From: Opitutaceae bacterium
GTDB taxonomy: Bacteria; Verrucomicrobiota; Verrucomicrobiia; Opitutales; Opitutaceae
Length of the DNA stretch: 40,302 nucleotides
Assembly: GCA_024711005.1 (NCBI GenBank)
Contig: JANJTQ010000195.1
Coordinates: 1 to 40,302 of the forward strand
Direction of reading: 5' to 3'
Part shown: positions 17,356-24,278 of the stretch, piece by piece
Layout of the letters: each line of letters starts with the position of its first letter
How positions within the stretch are numbered: the stretch's first letter is position 1
Program-made: the position numbers and the translations under genes
Notes under the pieces: generated by a model
The model's database searches: none
Told to the model about the DNA's origin: nothing
What the model saw: only the letters and a program-made list of their open reading frames with translations

Positions 17356-18357
17356 TTAACGTTCTGCGGGAGGCTCGTTCTCCAGGATTGGACGAATGGT
17401 GCGGTACTGGTGGAGCAGGATGCCGCCAAAGGAAGGGGTGTCGGCGAGGTGGGCGTGGAGCCCACGGATGGCGGCGACATACTCCTCGCGGGGCCGGCCG
17501 TGGAAGGTGATTTGAGGGGTGTCCTTGAGCGGGACGGTTTCGAGCGAGAGATAAACGGGGCGTCCGATCTTGGTGCCGTAGGCGAGTTCCCCGGCGGAGA
17601 TGGCGGAGGCCGAGTTGTGGCCGGTGACGTGTGTGCGATAGGACATGATGCCGATGTAATCGGAGAGGTCCTGAATGTGTTCGCTGAGAGGCTTCCGAAC
17701 GCCGGCGAATTCGAGGATGTATTTTTCCTGGCTGTCGAACCACGACGGGATGTCGTGCGAGATGGTCAGCTTCGGATCGACCGCACGGACGGCGCTGCGC
17801 ATGACGGAGAAGGTTTCAAGGAGCTCCTGCATGACCGCGGGGACATCTCCGTCCTTCCATCGCCCGGACGTGTAGGGCTCGATGTCGTAGTGGAGTCCGG
17901 CGAAGCGGGCGGACACCGGTTGCTTGCGGTGGAAGGCGAGGACGGCGTTGAGCCGGGCGAGGGTGGCGGCGCGATTTTCGGCAAAGCCCATGGTGTCGGC
18001 ACCGTCGAGGGCCTCGATGGCCACGCCGGTACGGGAGGCTTCGCGGAGCAGGGCCCGCCAGGCATCGGGGTTGGCCAGGGAGACATCGTCGTCCGAGATG
18101 TCGAATCTGACCTGAACGAGGAGACGGGTGACGCCGTATTTGCGGCAGAAATCGAGCAGTTGGGTGCGCGCCGCCGGGTCGATGACCTCTTCGCGATGCC
18201 AGACCCACATGCCGAGGTCGGCACCGGCGGGGAGAAGACGGTCCGCGGAGGCGGTCGCGGAGACCTTCGGGGCGGCGGCCCGACTATCGCCATGCGTACA
18301 GGCGGTGAACGCAAAGGCGGTTAGCGACAGAGTAAAAGCGCAAATAGTGCATCGCAT
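17356..18357 (-). CDS. GH18-like lipoprotein, paralogue of 12502-13512
   Basis: A 333-residue protein with a lipoprotein-type signal (FAFTAC, lipid-modified Cys at C20), so it is probably outer-membrane or periplasm anchored. It shares its plan with the protein at 12502-13512: GMWVWHREEV near the N-terminus, LLDFCRKYGVTRLLVQV, the acidic motif LHYDIEPY (D158, E160) and IGIMSYRTH. The DIEP and MSYR motifs fit a GH18-like barrel, but the first Asp of DGxDxDxE is absent. Substrate unknown; the operon suggests an amino-sugar glycan. The start codon is embedded in an 18-base sequence repeated at 19711-19728, so it is likely under the ROK regulator's control. Confidence 0.75.
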   Translation of the reverse strand: MRCTICAFTLSLTAFAFTACTHGDSRAAAPKVSATASADRLLPAGADLGMWVWHREEVIDPAARTQLLDFCRKYGVTRLLVQVRFDISDDDVSLANPDAWRALLREASRTGVAIEALDGADTMGFAENRAATLARLNAVLAFHRKQPVSARFAGLHYDIEPYTSGRWKDGDVPAVMQELLETFSVMRSAVRAVDPKLTISHDIPSWFDSQEKYILEFAGVRKPLSEHIQDLSDYIGIMSYRTHVTGHNSASAISAGELAYGTKIGRPVYLSLETVPLKDTPQITFHGRPREEYVAAIRGLHAHLADTPSFGGILLHQYRTIRPILENEPPAER

Positions 18358-18370
18358 GAATCAATTGATT
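18350..18370. promoter_or_regulatory. Operator-like site at the lipoprotein start
   Basis: CATCGCATGAATCAATTG (18350-18367) is identical to 19711-19728. It includes the perfect 12-base palindrome AATCAATTGATT (18359-18370) and covers the start codon of the minus-strand lipoprotein gene. Binding of a regulator here would block initiation. The ROK protein encoded just upstream is the natural candidate. Confidence 0.6.
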
Positions 18371-18401
18371 GCGACGCCTGATTCCGTTGTCAACGCGCGA
18401 T

Positions 18402-18419
18402 TATTTCATTGAATGAATT
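18402..18419. promoter_or_regulatory. AT-rich motif shared with 28250-28267
   Basis: TATTTCATTGAATGAATT lies in the 87-base gap between the ROK gene and the lipoprotein gene. It contains the inverted repeat TTCATT-G-AATGAA (18405-18417). It matches 15 of 18 bases of the site at 28250-28267 upstream of the second operon. It lies about 45 bases upstream of the lipoprotein start and may be a second operator type or part of a promoter. Confidence 0.5.
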
Positions 18420-18444
18420 CCGGCGCAGGGCGCAGGACTCCGGT

Positions 18445-19617
18445 TCAGCTTTTGGCGGCGCGGCGGGGGCGCGAGGTGGCGCGGGTGCGGGCGGGGGAGT
18501 CGGGTCGGGGTTGGTTGAGGCGGGCCGCCAGGCCGCGGTGGAGCGCGAGTTGGGCGCTGCCCACGATAATACCGTCGATGCCCATGGAGGAGCGGAGGAG
18601 ATCGAAGCGGCGGCGGGGGACGGGGATCAGGTTACCGGCGATCGTTTCGCTGAGACGGTCAAAGCGTTCGTTGGTGAGGGCGTCGTCGTTGCTGCTGAGG
18701 ACGACGCAGCTGATGTCGAGCAGGTTGACGATGCCGGTGAGGGTATTGGCAAATGCCGCATAGAAGGCGTCGGCGCCGTCGGGAGTCTGGCGGCGGGAGG
18801 ATTTCAAGGCGGTAAGCGCCGGAGTGAGCAGGTTGTAATCGACCTCGCCGGCGGCGGAGTTGCAGCCTTGGAAGATCTTTTCGCCGATGACGAGCGACAG
18901 ACCGAACGTGACGGGGTGGTCGGGATCGGTGCGAAGGAGGAAATAGATGAAGGAATCGCGGTGGCGGGAGATCCCGGTGTGGTGCTCGGCGTAGGCGCCG
19001 CAGGCGACGTTGCGCTCGACCCATACGGGGCAGCCGAGGGCGCGTTCAAGGGGTTCGCGGAGTGGGAAGCCGTGGAGATTGAGCGAGCGGGAGATGAGGA
19101 CGGTGCCGCTTTCGGAGTCGACGACGCCGGGCACGCTGATGCCGACGCCTCCTAGGCGGGCGGGATCGAGTCCGGCCCGGGCGGCGCAGGCGGGGATTCG
19201 TTCGGCGAGGCAGGCAACGATTTGGTCGGCCGGAAGCCCCGGGGGCAGGGTTTCCTGGGCGAGCATGTGTCCGCAGGCGTTGACGAGGGCGAGACGATGG
19301 CCGAGGGCGTCCAGCGCGACGCCGGCGCACCACACGCTTTCGGGCACGAGTTCCAATTCGGTTTCCTTCGGGCCCGCGCGTTCCGCCTCGATGGCGGCGC
19401 CGTCGCGCAGGATTCCCTGTTCTTTGAAGGCGCGGACAATGTTGGAGACGGTGGAGGCTTGGAGGCCGGTGTTGAGGACCAGTTGCCGCTGGGACAGGCA
19501 GCGGCGACGGGCGATCAGGCCGAGGATGCGCAGGCGGTTCTTGTTGGCGGCGGCTTTCTGGGTGAAAACGTCGTCTCGGGACTCGGCGAAGGGCCAGGCT
19601 TTCTCGAATAGGTCCAT
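18445..19617 (-). CDS. ROK-family transcriptional regulator (NagC/Mlc-like)
   Basis: A 390-residue sugar-responsive repressor. The N-terminus is a winged helix (residues ~20-75, recognition helix near LSQRQLVLNTGLQASTVSNIV). The ROK domain follows, with GVGISVPGVVDSESG and SLNLHGFPLREPLERALGCPVWVERN, and the late GCNSAAGEVDY. The cysteine-rich zinc motif and the kinase-type catalytic Asp seen in ROK sugar kinases are not apparent, which supports a regulator. It heads the amino-sugar operon on the same strand, so GlcNAc, its phosphate or an oligosaccharide is the likely inducer (inference). ATG at 19617 (MDLFEKAWPF) is chosen; longer readings run into the promoter region. Confidence 0.88.
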   Translation of the reverse strand: MDLFEKAWPFAESRDDVFTQKAAANKNRLRILGLIARRRCLSQRQLVLNTGLQASTVSNIVRAFKEQGILRDGAAIEAERAGPKETELELVPESVWCAGVALDALGHRLALVNACGHMLAQETLPPGLPADQIVACLAERIPACAARAGLDPARLGGVGISVPGVVDSESGTVLISRSLNLHGFPLREPLERALGCPVWVERNVACGAYAEHHTGISRHRDSFIYFLLRTDPDHPVTFGLSLVIGEKIFQGCNSAAGEVDYNLLTPALTALKSSRRQTPDGADAFYAAFANTLTGIVNLLDISCVVLSSNDDALTNERFDRLSETIAGNLIPVPRRRFDLLRSSMGIDGIIVGSAQLALHRGLAARLNQPRPDSPARTRATSRPRRAAKS

Positions 19618-19630
19618 TTGGGGAATTAAT

Positions 19631-19645
19631 GTGCCTAAACGGCAC
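19631..19645. promoter_or_regulatory. Palindrome in the divergent ROK promoter region
   Basis: GTGCC-TAAAC-GGCAC is a perfect 5-base inverted repeat, 14 bases upstream of the ROK start, in the 99-base gap between divergent genes. It could be an autoregulatory site. It is unrelated in sequence to the 18-mer. Confidence 0.35.
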
Positions 19646-19703
19646 TTCAGCGACCGAAAAAAGAAGTCGACGAAAAAAAGCTTGCCGCAGGCCGGTGGAC
19701 CAC

Positions 19704-19728
19704 ATTGATTCATCGCATGAATCAATTG
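19704..19728. promoter_or_regulatory. Operator-like palindrome at the start of the plus-strand gene
   Basis: ATTGATTCAT (19704-19713) and ATGAATCAAT (19717-19726) form a perfect 10-base inverted repeat around CGC. The ATG of the gene at 19717 is inside the right arm. The segment 19711-19728 repeats 18350-18367 exactly. The two sites flank the ROK gene and cover start codons of genes on opposite strands. Confidence 0.65.
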
Positions 19729-20340
19729 GCTGTGGTGACGGCGATCGGTCTGATGTTCGGGGCGCTTTCTCCGGTGGCCGCGCAGTCCGGGGCGGACGTG
19801 GTGATCGATGATTTTGAGAACTACACCAGCGCCGAGTACGTGCAGAACCAAGACGGGGCGTCCTGGCGTCGGTTTGGCGTCGCAACGGTCGACGGCCTTT
19901 ACAGCGTCGCCAACCCGTCCGGCGGCCGTGCGGTGAGCTACGCGGTAAATTGGGCGAGCGGAAACGCCGGCTACATCCGCTACACGTTTCCCTCGGCAGG
20001 CCACTATGCGGCCGGCACGACTTTCTCCGTCGACCTCGCTGTCACGAAACCACTGTCTGGGACTAATGTTTTTCTTCTCCTTGCCGATGGAGAGACATCG
20101 GTGGCAACGACGACCGCCTATCGCACGCGGGTGGGGCGGGAGTTGCCGGACACCGGTTTCCAGACCTATGAATTCATCGTTAACGAGAGGTCCGTACGGC
20201 GGATTTCCGGCGGAGCGTCGCTGCAGGCGGTGCTCGATAAACTGGCGAGTGTCACGCTAATCTTCAGCAACGCCGACGGCACGGGCAGCCAGTCCATCCT
20301 TCTCGACAACTTCAAGGTCATCGCCCCCCGGCTGCCTTAA
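19717..20340 (+). CDS. Secreted beta-sandwich protein, unknown function
   Basis: A 207-residue protein with a signal peptide (1-22, ending PVAAQ). The mature part begins DVVIDDFENYTSA and ends SILLDNFKVIAP, the pattern of a single jelly-roll, carbohydrate-binding-like domain in which the first and last strands carry Asp-Phe pairs. No catalytic motif is seen. It is divergent from the ROK gene and shares its operator-like site, so it is likely part of the same response. A pseudopilin gene follows after 35 bases. It has only a general resemblance in size and layout to the protein at 38839-39474. Confidence 0.7.
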   Translation: MNQLAVVTAIGLMFGALSPVAAQSGADVVIDDFENYTSAEYVQNQDGASWRRFGVATVDGLYSVANPSGGRAVSYAVNWASGNAGYIRYTFPSAGHYAAGTTFSVDLAVTKPLSGTNVFLLLADGETSVATTTAYRTRVGRELPDTGFQTYEFIVNERSVRRISGGASLQAVLDKLASVTLIFSNADGTGSQSILLDNFKVIAPRLP

Positions 20341-20375
20341 AACACGCCCCTTGCCTCACCCACGCGCCTCACCCC

Positions 20376-21113
20376 ATGCGTATTCCCGATTTTTCTCCCC
20401 GCCGCGCCACGGGCGCGTTCACGTTGGTCGAGTTGCTGACCGTTATCGCGATCATCGGCATTCTTGCGGCGATTCTTATTCCAACCATCGGAGCGGTGAA
20501 AAAGGCGGCGAGGGAATCGCAGTCGCTGAGCAACCTTCGTCAGATCGCGATGGCGATGAATCTCTACGCCGACGACAACAAGGGGAAGTTTGCCCCCGGC
20601 TATTACTATAAACCCGGCGAGGGCGAACGCATCTGGACCACCGAACTCGTGCCGTATATCGGGCTCAAGACAAAGATCTACATCGCCAGCCGGAGTCCGT
20701 TCGTGTCTCCGCTCGCCGAGATCGATGTGCGGGACGGATCGCCCGGCTCCGGTGTCATTCCCTCCACCTACTCCGTCCACGGCGTGCTTTGTCCCGACAT
20801 TTCCGGGGGCGACACCCGGTTTCCGCGAACCCAGATTTCCCGGCCCACCCGGGTGATCCTTGTCGGTGAAAGCACCCAGCGCAGTAACAGCACGTATGCG
20901 AACGCGACGTTCAGCAACCCAAGCGCCTTTCGCACCCTCAACAGTTCCCAAAACCGCAACGATCCGATCCCGACGGAGAGCGACGTCGACGGCGTCGGCG
21001 GAGCGCTCCGCTACCGCGGCCGCAACAGCGCCCCGGTCGCCTTCGTCGACGGACACGTCGAGGCCTTGAAAAAAGGGACCGTCACCTACGGCAACATCAT
21101 CGCCGACCGCTAG
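20376..21113 (+). CDS. Stand-alone type II secretion-like pseudopilin
   Basis: A 245-residue protein with a class III prepilin start: a short basic leader, then GAFTLVELLTVIAIIGILAAI (residues 13-33), followed by LIPTIGAVKKAARESQSLSNLRQI. The conserved Glu after FTLV is present. The rest is a soluble C-terminal domain ending near VAFVDGHVEAL, which resembles the H-x9-DG tail common in Planctomycetes and Verrucomicrobia pseudopilins. No secretion ATPase, secretin or peptidase gene is nearby. It lies 35 bases after the beta-sandwich gene and 60 before a PEP-CTERM gene. A paralogue lies at 34894-35547. Its role is unknown; a place in export or surface display is inference. Confidence 0.85.
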   Translation: MRIPDFSPRRATGAFTLVELLTVIAIIGILAAILIPTIGAVKKAARESQSLSNLRQIAMAMNLYADDNKGKFAPGYYYKPGEGERIWTTELVPYIGLKTKIYIASRSPFVSPLAEIDVRDGSPGSGVIPSTYSVHGVLCPDISGGDTRFPRTQISRPTRVILVGESTQRSNSTYANATFSNPSAFRTLNSSQNRNDPIPTESDVDGVGGALRYRGRNSAPVAFVDGHVEALKKGTVTYGNIIADR

Positions 21114-21173
21114 CCGAACCCCGACCCGTTTTTTGTCAGCGACTCATCCCAAACCAACACCCCGACCATCATC

Positions 21174-21896
21174 ATGAAAGTCCGTCTTCTCACAATCCTC
21201 GCCGCCCTCGTCGCGGCTCCCGCCCTGTCCGCCGCCGTCCTGGTGTCGTTCGATATGTCTACCCTCGTTGGCACGGGTGCCTCCAAGGGCGTTGCCGTGA
21301 CGACTCTGGATTCCGGCGTGACTTCGACCAGCATCCTCAAGAACAACCTGTCGTTAACTTCGCCCGTCAACACCGTGCTGTACGGTGGAAACGCCTCCGG
21401 CACGTGGACCACGAGTACCGCCCAGGCGGCGATCAACGTGGCCACGACGCTGACGAACGCGAACTACATCACCTTCACGGTCACGCCGCTCGAAGGGAAT
21501 TCGATGACGATCGACTCGATCACGTTCCAAGCGGCCGCATCCTCCAACTCCACGGTGCGCTCCATCTATCTGCTTTCGAGCGCCACCGGCTTCAACGCGT
21601 CCAGCGTCCTCGTTTCGGACGCGAACGCGGCCGGCGGCGGCACGCTGCCTCTGCGCTCCGGCGGGGTGCTCGGATCGTATGGCTACACTGTGACGGCCAG
21701 CGATCCGCTGTTCACCGACATTACGACCGCGACCGAGTTTCGCATCTATCTCCAAACCGGCGCCGCCGGCCAGGACATCGATTTCGACAACATCGTCGTG
21801 AACGGCTCCGTCTCGGCGATCCCCGAGCCCTCGACCTACGCGCTGGCCGCGGCGTTCGTCGTCTTTGGCCTCGCCGCCCTGCGCCGTCGTCGTTGA
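21174..21896 (+). CDS. PEP-CTERM surface protein
   Basis: A 240-residue protein with an N-terminal signal peptide (1-20, ending PALSAA) and a clear PEP-CTERM sorting tail: IPEPSTYAL, a hydrophobic stretch, then LRRRR at the end. Such tails are cleaved by exosortase, so the mature protein is released or anchored to the envelope. The middle is Ser/Thr/Ala-rich and probably a beta-sandwich, with a late DIDFDNIVVNG strand typical of ligand-binding jelly rolls. No exosortase is in the window. It follows the pseudopilin and is ended by a strong terminator. Confidence 0.9.
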   Translation: MKVRLLTILAALVAAPALSAAVLVSFDMSTLVGTGASKGVAVTTLDSGVTSTSILKNNLSLTSPVNTVLYGGNASGTWTTSTAQAAINVATTLTNANYITFTVTPLEGNSMTIDSITFQAAASSNSTVRSIYLLSSATGFNASSVLVSDANAAGGGTLPLRSGGVLGSYGYTVTASDPLFTDITTATEFRIYLQTGAAGQDIDFDNIVVNGSVSAIPEPSTYALAAAFVVFGLAALRRRR

Positions 21897-21921
21897 GCGC
21901 ACATCGCCTTGTTTCAACCCG

Positions 21922-21957
21922 GGCCCGCACGATTCGTCGCGCGGGCCTTTTCATTTT
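21922..21957 (+). terminator. Intrinsic terminator with UUCG tetraloop
   Basis: The stem GGCCCGC-a-CGA (21922-21932) pairs with TCG-c-GCGGGCC (21937-21947) with one mismatch, around the loop TTCG (21933-21936). It is followed by TTTTCATTTT. It ends the transcript of the PEP-CTERM gene and separates it from the broken GH16 gene. Confidence 0.9.
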
Positions 21958-21969
21958 GATCGTTGTATC

Positions 21970-23002
21970 ATGATTAGAGCTACAAAAACATCGCGTTCCT
22001 CGGTTTGCTTGTCGTCGCCGCGGTTGTGGCGCGGGGCGATTCGCCCTCCGGGCTTCATGAGCCCGTGCCTTCATGGTCCGACGATTTCGATGGCGACGTC
22101 CTTGACCCCGGCAAATGGAGCCATCGCGGACTCACGCCCGAAGGCGGCGGGAAGCGGCGACGCGATGCGATGAATTCGCCTGACGCCATCACCGTGTCCG
22201 ACGGCATGTTGATCATCTCCAACTACACGGAAGCAGGAGTTCACTACAGCGGGATGATCTCCACTCGAAACCGGTTCGATCCGCTCTTCGGCTACGTGGA
22301 GGCGCGCACCGGTTTTGAGGAGCGCCCCCGGTGCATGGTCGGCATTTTGGTATCAATCGCCGGCGATCGGGCACAACCAGGGGTTCAAGGGCCGGCCCAA
22401 ACAAGGCGGCACGGAGATGGATATTGTCGAGCAGATCGGCGGGCGCCCGGGCCGGGTTTATTCGACCATTCACTGGAATACAACGCCTTCGGAGATTCCT
22501 CCGGAAGGTTTTGGTCCCCGAGGCGCCAAAACAAACGCGCGGATGCTGGTGGACTGGGTGCGTTTTTATCCGTTGAAAGCGATCATTGAGGAGCGGTTCG
22601 ACGAACGCGGAACGGGCCTGATGACGCGAACATGGGCGGGCACCCACGGCTCCGTCATTGAGATCACATTTGAAATCGAATCTCCGGCGCGGAAGGAGGC
22701 CGCGTTCGAGATCGTCGTTAATGGCGAGACGCATCCGATCCTGAAACTTCGGGTGAAGCCGGACGGATTATTATCTGCATCGCGCCGGCCGTGATCCGGT
22801 GCGGGTGATCCCGGCTCGAGTGGGAGGACGTCGAAAGCTGTTGCTGGTGGTCGACGGTGCCGAGCGCATGGATGACATCCATGTCGATGGCGAGCTTTGC
22901 GGCGACCATCTGCCCTTCCTGAGTAGGGCGGAATCGAAGATCCGCTCGATCACGTTTGAACAAGGGACGGGCCTCCGGGTTTATTCGCTGACGGTCCGTT
23001 GA
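21970..23002 (+). pseudogene. Broken GH16 (laminarinase-like) glucanase gene
   Basis: Three reading frames together spell a secreted GH16 protein. A signal-like stretch and the GH16 N-terminus (FDGDVLDPGKWSHRG, then GMISTRNRFDPLFGYVEART) run in one frame to about 22325. GAWSAFWYQSP, the catalytic EMDIVE (22414-22431) and STIHWN continue in the next frame to about 22765. YYLHRAG through LRVYSLTVR finishes in the third. Removing one C from the CCCCC run at 22325-22329 restores RPGAWSAFW. The ATG at 21970 is also out of frame with the signal peptide, so a third shift is likely. Either a decayed gene or local sequence error. Its end overlaps the convergent gene by 53 bases. Confidence 0.85.
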
Positions 23003-24278
23003 TCCCTGGCGGGGGTGCAAACCGGTCGATGGCGAGAAGAGCGGAGCCCAGGCTCCCGAGGTCGGCGGGAGTCGCGGTCATGCCGACGCGGGCATCCGTC
23101 GATTTCGAAAAAGACCAAACGCCCTGCCCGATAAACGCGCGTTGCGCCCCGGCGAGTCCGCCGACGTCGAGGAAAGCGTCGTATTCATTTCCCGGGTACC
23201 GAACGGAAATGCGCGACGAGGGAATCGTCGAGATTCCGCCGGCGGCGATCCAGGCGAGAGCGTGGAGGGTCACGAAAGGACGCGAGTCGGCCAGCGTGGT
23301 GGCGGGACGGGGGAGGTCGCCGAGCAGGTAGCGCTGGTAGGCGAGGTGGTTTTCCGCCACGCCCTCGAAGCCGGTGCAGTCGTAACGTTCTTCGCGGCCG
23401 TCGTGCCAGAGAACCTCGAGCGTCCTTCCCGGCACGCAACGCAGGCGGGCGTGTTCGCACTCGACGAGCTCCTCCTGCAGGGCCGGGCCGGCTCCGGCGT
23501 GGGTGAGGGCGAGGCGGAACATGACGCCGGAGCGCAACCGGGCTTCGACGAAGAACGTGTCGGCCCCTTCGATGGCGTGCGCACGGTGAAGCGTTGCGCG
23601 GACCTGATCCGGTTCATCCCACGTAAACTCGCCGCCCGCACCGGACCAGAAGAGCATGTTGTGGGCCGAGTGGGCGAGGGCGTTGCCGAGGCAGGAATCG
23701 AGCACGAGACGACCATCGAGATAAACGCGGCCGGTCCAGGGTGCGCGTGTAAAATAGGTGGTCGGCCGCGGGCTGAATGCCAGAAGGCTGGTGCGCCGGA
23801 TGGCGCCAAACTCGCCGTCGAGGAGGCGTCGCTTGAGGGCGAGCCGCGGCGCCTCGACGATGTAATTGAACGCCACGAGTGTCGCGGCCGGGGCATCGGC
23901 TTCGGTGGCGATCATCGCGTCGAGTTCGGCGGGATCGAGCGTGGGCGGTTTTTCGAGATACACCGGCACCCCTGCGGCGACGGCCTGCGCGTGCATCGGG
24001 GCGTGCAGGGGGATTGGCGTCGAAATGACGACATAGTCGAGATCGCCGCGACAGGCGTCGAGCATGTCGGCGTAATCGATAAAAACGCGCACGCCGCGTT
24101 CGGAGAAACGCCACGCGGTGCGGGCCTCGGCGAAGTCGGCCGCACGGGGGTCGCAGGTGCAGACGAGGCGGCAATGGCCGGCGGCTTCGAGCGCGAGGAT
24201 CGTGCTGTGGTGATTGGCGGCGAAACCGCCGAGTCCGGCGATCCCGAGACGAAGCGGGCGACGGGGACGGAGGATCAT
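22950..24278 (-). CDS. Gfo/Idh/MocA family oxidoreductase
   Basis: A 442-residue cytoplasmic NAD(P)-dependent dehydrogenase. The Rossmann motif GIAGLGGFAANHHS begins at about residue 11, and the family motif is VYLEKPPTL. VISTPIPLHAPMHAQAVAAG is the usual stretch before it. Substrate unknown; many relatives oxidise sugars or open glycosides by a redox route. It is the last gene of the TPR / binding protein / GH20 operon and overlaps the GH20 stop (ATGA), so it probably acts on a sugar released by that enzyme (inference). It is not a close copy of the oxidoreductase before lpxB. The last ~17 codons overlap the GH16 remnant on the other strand. Confidence 0.85.
   Translation of the reverse strand: MILRPRRPLRLGIAGLGGFAANHHSTILALEAAGHCRLVCTCDPRAADFAEARTAWRFSERGVRVFIDYADMLDACRGDLDYVVISTPIPLHAPMHAQAVAAGVPVYLEKPPTLDPAELDAMIATEADAPAATLVAFNYIVEAPRLALKRRLLDGEFGAIRRTSLLAFSPRPTTYFTRAPWTGRVYLDGRLVLDSCLGNALAHSAHNMLFWSGAGGEFTWDEPDQVRATLHRAHAIEGADTFFVEARLRSGVMFRLALTHAGAGPALQEELVECEHARLRCVPGRTLEVLWHDGREERYDCTGFEGVAENHLAYQRYLLGDLPRPATTLADSRPFVTLHALAWIAAGGISTIPSSRISVRYPGNEYDAFLDVGGLAGAQRAFIGQGVWSFSKSTDARVGMTATPADLGSLGSALLAIDRFAPPPGINGPSANKPGGPSLVQT

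Noticed and set aside
18445..19617. ROK gene as a GlcNAc or glucose kinase
   Set aside because: It has an N-terminal winged helix and lacks the Cys-rich zinc motif and the kinase Asp pattern.
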